From contig JARLIS010000019.1 of the NCBI GenBank assembly GCA_031291615.1, forward strand, positions 24,768 to 88,767: a DNA stretch of 64,000 nucleotides. The letters run 5' to 3'. The stretch is from Parvibaculum sp. Lineage in GTDB: Bacteria > Pseudomonadota > Alphaproteobacteria > Parvibaculales > Parvibaculaceae. The position numbers were made by a program, and so were the translations under genes. The notes under the pieces are model-generated. The model saw only the letters and a program-made list of their open reading frames with translations. It was not told the DNA's origin and made no database searches. Of the stretch, positions 10,483-20,983 are shown in pieces (position 1 is the stretch's first letter; every line of letters starts with the position of its first letter).

Positions 10483-10839
10483 ATGCGTATTGGAAGGCTT
10501 CCCGCGATCGGTCTTGCGCTGTCCGCCTTCTGGCTTGTGGCCGGCTCGTGGATCGACCATCGCGCCCGCGAACAGGAAGTCGAGGACTACGAGAAATCGG
10601 TCGTCTATCTCTGCGTGCACTGGTCGGACGGTCTTCCGCTGATGCCCCGTCAGTCGCCTGAAAAATGCAGCCGCAAGCATGTGGACGGCAATCCGGTTCG
10701 GCAACGCTTTATCGAGAGCGGTTGGGGCGAGGACATCGCCGTGGCGCTCATCCAGATCGCGGGATTCTGGGTGGTGGGCACCCTGCTTGTGCTGCTCTTT
10801 CGCAGACGCTCGCGCGCCGAACAAAGCGCGATGGACTGA
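10483..10839 (+). CDS. Small two-TM protein of unknown function
   Basis: 118 residues from ATG 10483. An N-terminal hydrophobic helix (IGLALSAFWLVAGSWI) and a C-terminal one (AVALIQIAGFWVVGTLLVLLF), with a charged loop containing two Cys between, suggest a bitopic inner-membrane protein with both ends cytoplasmic. It follows the phosphatase gene by 22 bases and ends 2 bases before the convergent mazG. Not recognised as a named family. Confidence 0.7.
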   Translation: MRIGRLPAIGLALSAFWLVAGSWIDHRAREQEVEDYEKSVVYLCVHWSDGLPLMPRQSPEKCSRKHVDGNPVRQRFIESGWGEDIAVALIQIAGFWVVGTLLVLLFRRRSRAEQSAMD

Positions 10840-10841
10840 AG

Positions 10842-11645
10842 CTACTTTCGCTCCTCGCGCTTTGCCGCATTCCACAAGGCGTCCATCTCCTCAAGGTCGG
10901 ATTGCTCGGGCTTTCGCCCCTCGGCCGCCAGCCTTTCCTCGATATAGCGGAAGCGGCGGCGGAACTTTGCATTGGCGCGCCGCAGCGCCGCTTCCGGATC
11001 GACCTTCAGGTGACGCGCCAGATTTGCGTAGACGAAAAGCAGGTCGCCCAGCTCATCCTCCAGTCGGTCGTGATCGCCGCCCTTGGCGACCTCGTGCGAA
11101 AGCTCCAGCATCTCCTCGTTGAGCTTGTCGAGAACCTCCGCCGTGCTCGGCCAGTCGAAGCCGACACGCGCCGCGCGCGCCTGCAATTTCACCGCGCGGG
11201 CAAGGGCGGGGAGGGCGAGCGGGACATCGTCGAGCAGGCTTGCCTGGGCGGGCTTACCTTTGGCGGCTCGCTCCTCCGCCTTGATGTCTTCCCAGCGGCC
11301 TTTGACCGCGCCCGCTGTCCGCGCATCTTCGTTGGCGAAAACATGCGGGTGCCGCCGGATCATTTTCTCGGAAATCGCCCGCACCACGTCGCCGAAGCCG
11401 AATGCGCCGGCCTCGCTGGCCATCTGCGCATGAAAGACCACCTGAAACAGCAGGTCGCCCAACTCGTCCTTCAGCTCACCCATATCTCCGCGTTCGATCG
11501 CCTCGGCGACTTCATAGGCTTCCTCGATCGTATAGGGCGCAATGGTCGCGAAAGTTTGCTCCAGATCCCACGGACAGCCGCCGTCGGGCGAGCGGAGAGT
11601 CGCCATGATGCGGAGCAGGGTGTCGATACGGGTGAGATCGTCCAC
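10842..11645 (-). CDS. mazG: Nucleoside triphosphate pyrophosphohydrolase MazG
   Basis: 267 residues from the proposed GTG at 11645, which has aggag six bases upstream and avoids overlap with the neighbouring gene; an open frame extends to 11705. Two MazG domains are visible: the first starts LRSPDGGCPWDLEQTF with EEAYEVAEAI and ELGDLLFQVVFH; the second has EEMLELSHE and EDELGDLLFVYANLARH. The E-x-x-E and E-x-x-D residues bind Mg2+ and cleave NTPs to NMP and PPi, cleaning non-canonical nucleotides and modulating ppGpp. Convergent with the small membrane-protein gene. Confidence 0.95.
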   Translation of the reverse strand: MDDLTRIDTLLRIMATLRSPDGGCPWDLEQTFATIAPYTIEEAYEVAEAIERGDMGELKDELGDLLFQVVFHAQMASEAGAFGFGDVVRAISEKMIRRHPHVFANEDARTAGAVKGRWEDIKAEERAAKGKPAQASLLDDVPLALPALARAVKLQARAARVGFDWPSTAEVLDKLNEEMLELSHEVAKGGDHDRLEDELGDLLFVYANLARHLKVDPEAALRRANAKFRRRFRYIEERLAAEGRKPEQSDLEEMDALWNAAKREERK

Positions 11646-11682
11646 AGGCGGCTCCTGATTGTTGCGGCCCAAGGGGCGGACG

Positions 11683-12333
11683 TCAGCGGAAGTTTTCGTC
11701 GGCAACGAAAGGATTGGTCAGCCGCTCCGCGCCGAACGTCGAAAGCGGCCCATGCCCCGGTACGAAAGTCACATCGTCGCCGAGTGGCCAGAGCCGGTCG
11801 CGGATCGACGTGACAAGTGCATTATAGTCGCCGCGCGGCAGATCGGTGCGCCCGACCGAGCCGTTGAATATGACGTCGCCGACAATGGCGAGCCGCGAAG
11901 GCTCATGGAAAAAGACCACATGGCCGGGCGTGTGGCCCGGACAGTGGCGCACATCGAGCGTCAGCCCGGAAACCTCGACTGTGTCACCGTCCACCAGCCA
12001 CCGCGTCGGCTCGAAGCCGCGATATTCGGGAAAGCCATATTGCTTGCCCTGTTTCGGCAAGGCCTCGATCAGGAATAGGTCATCGCGATGCGGGCCCTCG
12101 ATGGGAATGTCGAGCTGCGCCGCAAGTTCGCCCGCCGCCGAGGCATGGTCGAGATGTCCATGCGTCAGCAGCACTTTCTCGATCGTCACGCCGAGCTCAA
12201 GCGCGGCGTTCAAAATCCGGTCGAGATCGCCGCCCGGATCGCTCACCGCGCCGCGCATGGTTTCGTCGTTCCACAGCAGCGTGCAGTTCTGCTGGAAGGG
12301 TGTGACGGGGAGAATCGCTGCCTTGAGACTCAT
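11683..12333 (-). CDS. MBL-fold hydrolase, glyoxalase II-like (YcbL type)
   Basis: 216 residues. The zinc-binding motif THGHLDH, followed by CPGHTPGH and VGDVIFNGSVGRTDLP, places it in the short glyoxalase-II-like metallo-beta-lactamase group. These lack the C-terminal glutathione-binding domain of true GloB and act on thioesters or unknown substrates. It is the first gene of a minus-strand pair with mazG, 37 bases apart. Confidence 0.88.
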   Translation of the reverse strand: MSLKAAILPVTPFQQNCTLLWNDETMRGAVSDPGGDLDRILNAALELGVTIEKVLLTHGHLDHASAAGELAAQLDIPIEGPHRDDLFLIEALPKQGKQYGFPEYRGFEPTRWLVDGDTVEVSGLTLDVRHCPGHTPGHVVFFHEPSRLAIVGDVIFNGSVGRTDLPRGDYNALVTSIRDRLWPLGDDVTFVPGHGPLSTFGAERLTNPFVADENFR

Positions 12334-12552
12334 GAAACACGCACATTTTTCAATTTCGATATGCGGTCAAACTAGGGTCGCATATCGTTTCTGTCCAATG
12401 CCGACAGGGCATTTTTGGCTTTCCGCCTCGAAATCTGTGCATAAACCGCGTTGGGCGAACGAAAAAAGCCTTGGGGCACAGCAATTTCTTGGTGTTTTCC
12501 TCAAACTTGTGAAAGATAGCGCTCAGGTTTCACCAAGGACGAATCACGAATC

Positions 12553-12852
12553 ATGGCCACTAAACCAGCAGCTCAAGTTACCATCCCGCTTTCGAAGCTC
12601 ATCGCCGAACTGGCGGAGAAGCACGAACTGTCGAAGAAGGCAGCGGCTGCCTTGTTCGAAGACTTCGTCGCTCTGACGGTCAAGAACCTGAAGAAGGGCA
12701 ACAAGGTCCGCATCACCGGCCTCGGCATCCTTCAGGTTCGCAAGCGCGCCGCTCGCATGGGTCGCAACCCGGCGACGGGCGAAGCGATCAAGATCAAGGC
12801 GTCGAAGAAGGTTGCCTTCCGCGTCGCCAAGGATCTGAAGGAAGCGATCTAA
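12553..12852 (+). CDS. HU-family DNA-binding protein
   Basis: 99 residues, slightly longer than typical HU because of an N-terminal MATKPAAQ extension and a Lys-rich C-terminus. Family landmarks are LSKKAAAALFEDF, the arm segment RKRAARMGRNPATGEAIKI and the end VAFRVAKDLKEAI. It is a nucleoid-associated dimer that bends DNA. A 219-base gap separates it from the divergent hydrolase gene; the RBS region (aaggacgaatc) is modest. A clear intrinsic terminator follows at 12944. Confidence 0.93.
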   Translation: MATKPAAQVTIPLSKLIAELAEKHELSKKAAAALFEDFVALTVKNLKKGNKVRITGLGILQVRKRAARMGRNPATGEAIKIKASKKVAFRVAKDLKEAI

Positions 12853-12943
12853 GATCGCTGCCTGAAGTTTCGGCCGGTCCGCGCGAGCGGTTCCGGCGGG
12901 CGCTTCGACACTGAAAAAATACGACAGCGCTTACGCGCGGTCG

Positions 12944-12972
12944 CAAAGGGCGGTCCATCGGGCCGCCCTTTG
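12944..12972 (+). terminator. Intrinsic terminator downstream of the HU gene
   Basis: A perfect 10-bp stem, CAAAGGGCGG (12944-12953) with CCGCCCTTTG (12963-12972), and a 9-base loop. The tract after it (tatttg) is only weakly T-rich. Confidence 0.7.
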
Positions 12973-13094
12973 TATTTGAGGGGGGGGCGGGGCCGCTTTT
13001 GCCGGTTGCGAGTTTTCCGGCCTGGCGCTATCAGAACGCCTTCGGAGCCTTGGCGGCGCACCAGCCCCGGGCCTACGCGCAAAGGAACATCGAA

Positions 13095-13439
13095 ATGGCG
13101 ATCAAGCGGCTGAGCCCCGGCAAGCGTATGAGCGAAGGTGTCGTGCATGGCGACCGGGTCATTCTGGCCGGTCAGGTCGCCGTCGACGGTGGACCGATCA
13201 AGGTTCAGTCGGCAGAAGTCCTGAAGCAGATCGACGAGCTGCTGGCCGCCGCCGGCAGCAACAAGTCGAAGGTTCTCTTCGCGCAAATCTTCCTCGCCGA
13301 CATGGCCGACTACGTCGCCTTCAACGAAGTCTGGGACGCCTGGATCGATCCGGCCAATCCGCCCGCGCGCGCCTGCATCCAGTCGCCGTTGGTGAAGCCG
13401 GAGTGGAAGGTGGAAGTTCAGGTTACCGCCGCGGTCTGA
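13095..13439 (+). CDS. RidA/YjgF-family protein
   Basis: 114 residues from ATG 13095 (aaagga 8 bases upstream). Features of the Rid fold include GDRVILAGQVAVDGG, SKVLFAQIFLADMADY, FNEVWDAWI and PPARACIQSPL, where the Arg of PARAC is the imine-deaminase active-site arginine. RidA proteins hydrolyse reactive enamine/imine intermediates formed by PLP enzymes. It stands alone, upstream of the aromatic operon and in the same direction, 181 bases away, so co-transcription is possible but not shown. Confidence 0.88.
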   Translation: MAIKRLSPGKRMSEGVVHGDRVILAGQVAVDGGPIKVQSAEVLKQIDELLAAAGSNKSKVLFAQIFLADMADYVAFNEVWDAWIDPANPPARACIQSPLVKPEWKVEVQVTAAV

Positions 13440-13620
13440 GGCGTCCTGAGCTTCCGGCAGACGCGCGCTCGCCACCAATCGAAGGCGCCGCGACTTCTGG
13501 ACGAATTATCAATTTTTTTGGACGTGCTGGTTACGTAGCCGCGAGCAATTCGCTGCATCCTCTCTATAGGGAGAAACCGTCATGTGCGACTTCGCGCATG
13601 ACGGAGAGAGGGAGGATGAC

Positions 13621-15000
13621 ATGGACTTGATCCATGAGGCGGGCGCAGCGCCCGACAAAGCCGACATCAGATCGTATTTCGACCCCGCGTCCGGAACTCT
13701 GGACCGGCGAGTGTTTGCGGACGAAGCCGTCTACAAGCTCGAGATGCAGAATATCTTCGCGCGCGCATGGAACTTCATGTGCCACGAGAGTCAGATTCCG
13801 AATATCGGCGACTACTTCATAAATTATATCGGCGAGGATCAGGTCATCGTCGTCCGCGATAAGCAGGGCGAGGTGCAGGTGCTGCTGAACACTTGCAGGC
13901 ACCGCGGCAACGCGCTCTGCCGTGCGGAACAGGGCAATGCGAAATCCTTTGTGTGCTCCTATCACGGCTGGAACTACGACCTGAACGGCGACCTGATCGG
14001 CGTGCCCGGCCTGACGTCCTACTATCACAAGGATTTGGACAAATCGAAATGGGGCCTGGCGAAGGCCGCGCAGGTCGATCACTTTCACGGCTTCTATTTC
14101 GCCACGCTCGATCCCGATGCGCCTTCGCTCCACGATTATCTCGGCGAAGTCGGACGAATTGGGCTTGGGCTTCTGGTTGCGAACGGCGACGTCGTGATCG
14201 TCGATGGTGTCCAGAAAAACGTCATCGACTGTAACTGGAAGATAGCCGTCGACAATCTCTTCGACTGGTATCACGTCCAGTACAGCCACGCCTCGGCCGG
14301 CATCGCCGGTTTCATGGACATCGCCGCGATCCTGCATCCGAACAATCAGATGGTGATGTTCGGCGAATATGGACATGCGATCAGCGGTCCCGTCATTCCG
14401 CTCGACAAGCAGGCGGAAATCGACGCCATCTCGGATGAAGACAAGCTGAAGATGGCGGCGGACATGTTCGACAACGAACGCGGGCCTGTGCCGCCGCCGC
14501 GGGTGAGCTTCGCCAAGGAGCTGCTCGGTCCTGTCGGCATGCGTTGCATGGGACATCCCAACATCTTCCCGAATTTGTGGGTGTCGACAAACGGCACGCA
14601 GCTTTCGCTGCGCCTGCCGCGTGGGCCCTTCGAGACGGAAATCTGGTGGTTCACGGTTCTTCCCAAAGCGATGCCGGAGGAGATCAGGAAGAAACAGATT
14701 CTCTTCAACGCCCATCTTTTCGGCCCGGCGGGCATGCTCGAGCAGGACGACGGCGAAAACTGGAGCCAGAGCACGCGGGCTTCGCGCGGCGTCAAGGCGC
14801 GATCCTATCGCCACAATATGTCGATGGGGCTTGGGCATGACGATGTCCTGACCGACAACTCCACCGTCTCACGCGTGGAAACCAAGATCAGCGAACATGC
14901 TCAGCGATGGCTCTATCGCAACTGGACGGACTGGTTGACGGCCGACAGCTGGGCGGAGCTGAAAGCGAACCACGCACCGCTGCCGAAGGGGAGGGTGTGA
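13621..15000 (+). CDS. Rieske ring-hydroxylating dioxygenase, alpha (catalytic) subunit
   Basis: 459 residues from ATG 13621, chosen over ATG 13582 because of the strong gagggagg just upstream. The Rieske [2Fe-2S] ligands are C92, H94, C112 and H115 (CRH...CSYHGW). The catalytic domain has the bridging/mononuclear iron set D215, H218, H223 (DWYHVQYSH). The enzyme adds O2 to an aromatic ring to give a cis-dihydrodiol, using electrons from a ferredoxin. Overall style resembles the biphenyl/3-phenylpropionate dioxygenase alpha group. Substrate unknown. First gene of the degradation operon; no ferredoxin or reductase gene is present in the window. Confidence 0.93.
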   Translation: MDLIHEAGAAPDKADIRSYFDPASGTLDRRVFADEAVYKLEMQNIFARAWNFMCHESQIPNIGDYFINYIGEDQVIVVRDKQGEVQVLLNTCRHRGNALCRAEQGNAKSFVCSYHGWNYDLNGDLIGVPGLTSYYHKDLDKSKWGLAKAAQVDHFHGFYFATLDPDAPSLHDYLGEVGRIGLGLLVANGDVVIVDGVQKNVIDCNWKIAVDNLFDWYHVQYSHASAGIAGFMDIAAILHPNNQMVMFGEYGHAISGPVIPLDKQAEIDAISDEDKLKMAADMFDNERGPVPPPRVSFAKELLGPVGMRCMGHPNIFPNLWVSTNGTQLSLRLPRGPFETEIWWFTVLPKAMPEEIRKKQILFNAHLFGPAGMLEQDDGENWSQSTRASRGVKARSYRHNMSMGLGHDDVLTDNSTVSRVETKISEHAQRWLYRNWTDWLTADSWAELKANHAPLPKGRV

Positions 15001-15563
15001 TGTCGCAAGCCGTCGCAACGCCCGCGCGCGCCTCCGGCGTCGATGCTCTTCCGATCCAGAAGCGCATGGAGCTTCAATACGAAATCGAACAGCTCCTTTA
15101 TGCCGAGGCCGCCATGATAGACGGTCGCCGCTATCGCGAATGGCTCGACCTATGGACGGAGGATTGCACCTATTGGATGCCGATCCGCCGCACAGTGACG
15201 CTCTCCGACATCGACCGCGAATTCACCCGGCGCGGCGACATGTCGTTTTACGACGACGACAAGAAATCGCTCACCATGCGCGTCGCCAAAATGGAATCGG
15301 GTTCCTCCTGGTCTGAGGACCCGCCTTCGCGCACACGGCACATCGTGAGCAATGTGCGGATATTGAGCACCGAAGGCGATGAAATCGAGATCGAGGCGGC
15401 GTTCCTTCTCTACCGGAGCCGCCTCAATACCGAAGAGTCGTCATGGGTCGGGCGCAGGGTCGACAGGCTTCGGCGCGTCGATGGCGAACTCAGGATTTGT
15501 GCGCGCGAAATCTATCTCGATCAGACGCTGATCCGCGCGACGAACATGAGCACGCTCTTTTAG
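15000..15563 (+). CDS. Ring-hydroxylating dioxygenase, beta subunit
   Basis: 187 residues, overlapping the alpha stop by one base (tgatg). The SnoaL-like cone-fold small subunit is recognised from EIEQLLYAEAAMIDGRRYREWLDLW, the Y-W-M-P-I segment, SRTRHIVSNVRIL and the conserved C-terminal LDQTLIRATNMSTLF. It packs with the alpha chain in an alpha3beta3 hexamer and is structural rather than catalytic. The pairing with the alpha gene is decisive. Confidence 0.93.
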   Translation: MSQAVATPARASGVDALPIQKRMELQYEIEQLLYAEAAMIDGRRYREWLDLWTEDCTYWMPIRRTVTLSDIDREFTRRGDMSFYDDDKKSLTMRVAKMESGSSWSEDPPSRTRHIVSNVRILSTEGDEIEIEAAFLLYRSRLNTEESSWVGRRVDRLRRVDGELRICAREIYLDQTLIRATNMSTLF

Positions 15564-16427
<864 letters not shown>

Positions 16428-16440
16428 GGGGAGCTGGATT

Positions 16441-17316
16441 ATGAGCGTTGGATCGCTTGGATATGTCGGATTCGAGGTCAGCGACCTCGCGGCATGGGAT
16501 GACTACCTGACCGGTTTCCTGGGGCTGATGCGCGGCGCCAGTAGCGGCGAAACCGCGCGCTATCGAATGGACGAACGCGCCTTCAGATTCCATCTCTCGA
16601 AAGGCAAGGCGGACGACATCGCCTTCATCGGGCTTGAGGTCGAAACGCATGAAGGCATGCGCGCCCTGCGCGAAAGGCTCGACAAGGCGGGCGTGAAATA
16701 CGCCTCGGCCCCCGACAATCTGAAGGCGGAACGCGGCGTCCGCGATCTCATTGTGCTCAGCGATCCGTCGGGGCTTCAGGTCGAGATTTATGTCGGGGCG
16801 ACATCGCTCACCAATATGCCGTTCAGCTCGTCCGCCGGCGTGTCGGGTTTTCTGACCGGCGAACAGGGGCTGGGGCATGTCGTGTTGTCCGCCGAACGTA
16901 TAGACGAGGTGCGCGATTTCTATATGCGCATTCTTGGCTTCAAGCTTTCGGACACCATCGGCATGGCGCTCGGGCCCGACTTCACGCTGCTGATCGAATT
17001 CTACCACTGCAATCCGCGCCACCACACGCTGGCCATCGCGCCCATCGCGGCGCCGAAGCGGATCAATCACTTCATGGTGGAAATGGCGACGCTGGACGAT
17101 GTGGGCTTCGCTCTGGATCGCCTCAGCAAGCTCGGCGTCAAGCAGACCATGACGCTCGGCAAGCACAGCAACGACCGAATGGTGTCTTTCTATGCCGCAA
17201 CCCCGTCGGGCTTTGAGGTCGAGGTCGGAACGGCGGGCATCGCGGTCCACGACGACGTCTGGCGCGTGACGCATCACGAAGCGATCAGCATGTGGGGCCA
17301 CAAGCGCTGCCATTGA
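16441..17316 (+). CDS. Extradiol ring-cleavage dioxygenase (type I, two VOC domains)
   Basis: 291 residues, the size of BphC/HsaC enzymes. Two vicinal-oxygen-chelate modules are visible; the C-terminal one holds the Fe(II) triad H146 (GLGHVVLS), H210 (INHFMVEM) and E261 (GFEVEVG), plus an active-site His pair at 194/195 (NPRHH). The enzyme cleaves the catechol ring next to the hydroxyls to give a yellow 2-hydroxy-6-oxo-dienoate. RBS gaggggagc is 8 bases upstream. Next gene encodes the hydrolase for this product. Confidence 0.93.
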   Translation: MSVGSLGYVGFEVSDLAAWDDYLTGFLGLMRGASSGETARYRMDERAFRFHLSKGKADDIAFIGLEVETHEGMRALRERLDKAGVKYASAPDNLKAERGVRDLIVLSDPSGLQVEIYVGATSLTNMPFSSSAGVSGFLTGEQGLGHVVLSAERIDEVRDFYMRILGFKLSDTIGMALGPDFTLLIEFYHCNPRHHTLAIAPIAAPKRINHFMVEMATLDDVGFALDRLSKLGVKQTMTLGKHSNDRMVSFYAATPSGFEVEVGTAGIAVHDDVWRVTHHEAISMWGHKRCH

Positions 17317-17340
17317 TTTACTGAAAACAGGAAGAAGACG

Positions 17341-18192
17341 ATGAGCATAACTGAAGCAGGCACGAGCCGGTTCGTCACAGTCGGCGGCGTCAAGATCCAC
17401 TACAACGAAGCGGGCTCCGGACCGGCGCTCGTGCTTATTCATGGCGGCGGACCGGGCGCGAGCGGCTGGTCGAATTACAGCCGCAACATAGAGCCGCTGT
17501 CGCGTCATTTCCGGGTGCTCACGCCCGATCTTCCCGGCTTCGGAAAATCCGACGTCAAGCCGAGAGGCAGCGCCATGCCTGCATGGTATGCGACGAAGAT
17601 GGGCGAGTTCCTCGACGCGCTCGGCATAGAAAAGGCGCATTTCGTCGGCAATTCGCTCGGCGGTATGGTGACGCTTCGTCTCGCGCTCGACCGTCCGGAA
17701 AAGGTGGACCGTATGGTTCTCATGGGCCCAGGCGGCAGCATTCCGATGTTCAGCCAGTTTCCGACCGAGGCGATCAAGACGCTGCTCTTCTTCTATGACG
17801 GCCCCGGCCCGTCGCTTGAACGGCTGCGCGGCTTCGTAAAGGACTTTGTCTACGATCCGTCGAAGATCACCGATGAGCTTCTGGAAGGCCGCATGAAGAC
17901 GGCGCTACAGCCGCACATCGTCGAAACGCCGCCGATGCGTCCCGATCCGACCGCGAAGCTGGAGCAGCTCTGGTCGGATCCTCGGCTCGCAACCGTTCCC
18001 CACGAGACGATGATCATCTGGGGCCGCGAAGACAAGGTCATGCCGATCGACATGTCCTTTGCCTATCTGAAGCAGATTCCGCGCGCCCGCCTTTACGTGC
18101 TGCCGCAATGCGGCCATTGGGCCCAGTGGGAGCATGCGGAAGAGTTCAACAGCGTGACCGCGGGCTTCTTCGGTGTCGGCAATGCCGCTTGA
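17341..18192 (+). CDS. Meta-cleavage product C-C hydrolase (BphD/HsaD-like)
   Basis: 283-residue alpha/beta hydrolase. The oxyanion-region motif HGGGPGASGWSNYSRN is characteristic of carbon-carbon bond hydrolases. The catalytic triad is S105 (GNSLGG), D231 (GREDKVMP) and H259 (CGHWAQWEH). It splits the ring-cleavage product into a carboxylic acid and 2-hydroxypenta-2,4-dienoate. The bulky or aliphatic side chain released defines the unknown substrate. It overlaps the hydratase gene by 11 bases. Confidence 0.93.
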   Translation: MSITEAGTSRFVTVGGVKIHYNEAGSGPALVLIHGGGPGASGWSNYSRNIEPLSRHFRVLTPDLPGFGKSDVKPRGSAMPAWYATKMGEFLDALGIEKAHFVGNSLGGMVTLRLALDRPEKVDRMVLMGPGGSIPMFSQFPTEAIKTLLFFYDGPGPSLERLRGFVKDFVYDPSKITDELLEGRMKTALQPHIVETPPMRPDPTAKLEQLWSDPRLATVPHETMIIWGREDKVMPIDMSFAYLKQIPRARLYVLPQCGHWAQWEHAEEFNSVTAGFFGVGNAA

Positions 18193-18961
18193 TCTGAGCG
18201 GTATTGCCGCCTCGCTCGCCGCGGCGCGCCGGATGCGCGTTCCTTTGTCCCCCATAACGGATAGCCATCCAGGCTTCGATGTTGTGTCGGCCTACGCCGT
18301 ACAGGAAATCAACACGAAGCAGCGCCTCGCGGCGGGCGAGCGTATCGTCGGACGCAAGATCGGCCTCACTTCGCCGGCCGTTCAGGCGCAGCTCGGCGTC
18401 AACGAGCCCGATTACGGCATGCTTTTCGACAGCGACGACGTGAGCGACGACAAGGTCATTTCCACGGCTTCGCTGATGCAGCCAAAGGTCGAAGCCGAAA
18501 TCGCCTTCGTACTCGCCCGGCCCATTTCAAATCCGGATGCGACGATCGAGGAAGTGGGGGCAGCCGTCGGTTATGCCGTCGCGGCGGCGGAAATCGTCGA
18601 CAGCGCCATCGCGGATTGGCGGATCAAGCTCGCAGATACGGTCGCCGACAATGCGTCCGGGGCGAAATTCGTCCTCGGCAAGGACAGGAAAAAACTCTCG
18701 GAAATCGACCTCCATCTCGGCGGTATGGAAATGCGTCTTCGCGGCCGGCAGGTTTCCGTCGGCGTGGCGGCGGCCTGTCTTGGCAATCCGCTCAACGCGG
18801 CGCTCTGGCTTGCGCGGAAGATGATCGAGGTCGGTCGTCCTCTCGACGCTGGCGACATCGTGCTTTCCGGTGCGCTCGGCCCGATGGTCAATGTGTCGGC
18901 GGGCGATGAGTTCGACGTCCATGTGCAGGGCTTCAAGCCCTTGCATCTCCTCTTCGGTTAG
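18182..18961 (+). CDS. 2-hydroxypenta-2,4-dienoate hydratase (2-keto-4-pentenoate hydratase)
   Basis: 259 residues from ATG 18182 (a GTG at 18173 is an alternative), inside the end of the hydrolase gene. Family landmarks include [24 protein letters not shown], the metal-binding [11 protein letters not shown], and [15 protein letters not shown]. It adds water to form 4-hydroxy-2-oxovalerate, step one of the common lower pathway (MhpD/BphH type). Confidence 0.92.
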   Translation: MPLDLSGIAASLAAARRMRVPLSPITDSHPGFDVVSAYAVQEINTKQRLAAGERIVGRKIGLTSPAVQAQLGVNEPDYGMLFDSDDVSDDKVISTASLMQPKVEAEIAFVLARPISNPDATIEEVGAAVGYAVAAAEIVDSAIADWRIKLADTVADNASGAKFVLGKDRKKLSEIDLHLGGMEMRLRGRQVSVGVAAACLGNPLNAALWLARKMIEVGRPLDAGDIVLSGALGPMVNVSAGDEFDVHVQGFKPLHLLFG

Positions 18962-18969
18962 GAGGGGTC

Positions 18970-19917
18970 ATGTCCGGCGGAAAGACCAAGGTCGCCATCA
19001 TCGGCTCCGGAAATATCGGGACGGACCTGATGATCAAGATCATGCGTCTGTCGAAGGTCCTCGAAATGGGAGCCTTTGTCGGCATCGATCCGGAATCCGA
19101 CGGATTGAAACGCGCTGCGCGCATGGGCGTGCCGGTGACTGCGGAGGGCATTGAAGGCCTGGCGAAAATGCCGGGCTTTGCGGACATAAAAATCGTCTTC
19201 GACGCGACATCGGCAGGCGCTCACGCGCACCATGACCGGGTGCTGCGCGCGCATGGCAAGCGCGTGATCGACCTCACGCCTGCGGCCATCGGCCCATATG
19301 CCGTACCGCCGGTTAATCTCGACGCGCATCTCGATCAGCCCAACGTCAACATGGTGACCTGCGGTGGGCAGGCGACGATTCCCATAGTCGCCGCTGTCAA
19401 TCGCGTGTCTCCGGTGCAATATGCCGAAATCGTTGCTTCCATCGCATCGAAGTCGGCGGGCCCCGGCACGCGCGCCAATATCGACGAGTTCACCGAGACG
19501 ACATCGAAGGCGATAGAGGTCGTGGGCGGCGCGCGGCGCGGCAAGGCCATCATCGTGCTCAACCCGGCCGAACCGCCGCTTATCATGCGCGACACCGTCT
19601 ACTGCCTTTGCAACGATGCCTATGAAGCCGCCATCGAAGCCTCCGTCGAAGCCATGGTCGAGGAGGTGCGAACATACGTACCCGGCTACCGCCTCAAGCA
19701 GAAGGTGCAGTTCGAGCGGGTGGGCCATAACAGCAGGCTCTATATCCCCGAGATGGGCGAGGCCTTTGCGGGCCTCAAGGTGACGGTACTGCTCGAAGTG
19801 GAGGGTGCTGCTCACTATCTGCCGGCCTATGCTGGCAATCTCGACATCATGACGTCCGCCGCCCTGAGGACGGCCGAGCGCATGGTCGAGCGCGGGCTGA
19901 GGAGGGCCGCCGAATGA
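18970..19917 (+). CDS. Acetaldehyde dehydrogenase, acylating (MhpF/DmpF/BphJ family)
   Basis: 315 residues. N-terminal NAD motif [16 protein letters not shown], and the nucleophilic Cys in [13 protein letters not shown] near residue 131. It converts acetaldehyde, NAD+ and CoA into acetyl-CoA and physically channels its substrate from the aldolase encoded next; their genes overlap by four bases (ATGA). A ribosome site (ggagggg) lies just before the ATG. Confidence 0.95.
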   Translation: MSGGKTKVAIIGSGNIGTDLMIKIMRLSKVLEMGAFVGIDPESDGLKRAARMGVPVTAEGIEGLAKMPGFADIKIVFDATSAGAHAHHDRVLRAHGKRVIDLTPAAIGPYAVPPVNLDAHLDQPNVNMVTCGGQATIPIVAAVNRVSPVQYAEIVASIASKSAGPGTRANIDEFTETTSKAIEVVGGARRGKAIIVLNPAEPPLIMRDTVYCLCNDAYEAAIEASVEAMVEEVRTYVPGYRLKQKVQFERVGHNSRLYIPEMGEAFAGLKVTVLLEVEGAAHYLPAYAGNLDIMTSAALRTAERMVERGLRRAAE

Positions 19918-20948
19918 CAGCCTTCGCACCCCAATCGAAACTCTATATCCAGGACGTGACGCTGCGCGACGGCATGCATGCGATCCGCCATCAATATGGC
20001 CTCGATCATGTCCGGGCGATCGCGAAGGCGCTCGATGAGGCGAAGGTCGATGCGATCGAGGTCGCGCATGGCGACGGTCTTTCGGGTTCGAGTTTCAACT
20101 ACGGCTTCGGCGCCCATACCGACTGGGACTGGATCGGCGCCGTGGCCGAAGTCCTGACGCATGCGAAGCTCACCACTCTGCTGCTTCCCGGTATCGGCAC
20201 CATCCACGATCTCAAGCACGCCCGCGAGATGGGCGTGCGTTCCGTTCGTGTCGCCACCCATTGCACCGAGGCGGATATATCGAAGCAGCATATCGAGGCC
20301 GCACGCGATCTCGGCATGGACGTTTCGGGCTTCCTGATGATGAGCCATATGAGCGCGCCCGATGCTCTGGCCGCCCAAGCAAAGCTCATGGAGAGCTATG
20401 GCGCTCACTGTGTCTATGTGACGGACTCGGGCGGTGCGCTGACCATGGACGGCGTCGCCGAGCGCTTTCAGGCTTATGACCGGGTGCTGAAGCCGGAAAC
20501 CGAGCGCGGCATCCACGCCCACCACAATCTGAGCCTCGGCGTCGCAAACTCGATTGCTGCCGTCCAGAACGGCGCCATCCGGGTCGATGCCTCGTTGGCC
20601 GGCATGGGGGCAGGGGCGGGCAACGCGCCGCTCGAAGTCTTCATTGCGGCCGCCGACGTTTATGGCTGGGAGCATGGCACGGACCTTTTCGGGCTCATGG
20701 ATGCGGCCGAAGACCTGGTTCGGCCGCTTCAGGACAGACCCGTTCGCGTCGACCGGGAAACTTTGAGCCTCGGTTACGCGGGCGTTTATTCAAGTTTTCT
20801 GCGCCATGCGGAGGCCGCTTCGAGCCGCTATGGCGTCGACGTGCGGAAAATCCTGCTGGAAGCCGGCCAGCGCGCTATGGTTGGTGGTCAGGAAGACATG
20901 ATCGTCGACATCGCGCTTGACCTGTCGGCGAAAGAAGGTCGCCGGTGA
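19914..20948 (+). CDS. 4-hydroxy-2-oxovalerate aldolase (MhpE/DmpG/BphI family)
   Basis: 344-residue DRE-TIM barrel aldolase. The metal- and substrate-binding [14 protein letters not shown] stands at the N-terminus, with [13 protein letters not shown] supplying the two metal His residues and [12 protein letters not shown] a conserved loop; the C-terminal communication domain contacts the dehydrogenase. It cleaves 4-hydroxy-2-oxovalerate to pyruvate and acetaldehyde, finishing the pathway. Confidence 0.95.
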   Translation: MTAFAPQSKLYIQDVTLRDGMHAIRHQYGLDHVRAIAKALDEAKVDAIEVAHGDGLSGSSFNYGFGAHTDWDWIGAVAEVLTHAKLTTLLLPGIGTIHDLKHAREMGVRSVRVATHCTEADISKQHIEAARDLGMDVSGFLMMSHMSAPDALAAQAKLMESYGAHCVYVTDSGGALTMDGVAERFQAYDRVLKPETERGIHAHHNLSLGVANSIAAVQNGAIRVDASLAGMGAGAGNAPLEVFIAAADVYGWEHGTDLFGLMDAAEDLVRPLQDRPVRVDRETLSLGYAGVYSSFLRHAEAASSRYGVDVRKILLEAGQRAMVGGQEDMIVDIALDLSAKEGRR

Positions 20949-20983
20949 CGCGCGTGTAGCCCGGAGGGGAAGGGGCTTCTGGA

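Noticed and set aside
11646..11705. Longer mazG start at 11705
   Set aside because: It would overlap the upstream hydrolase gene; the GTG at 11645 has an aggag site and starts just before the conserved domain.
13582..13620. Earlier ATG for the dioxygenase alpha subunit
   Set aside because: The strong gagggagg five bases before ATG 13621 favours the later start.
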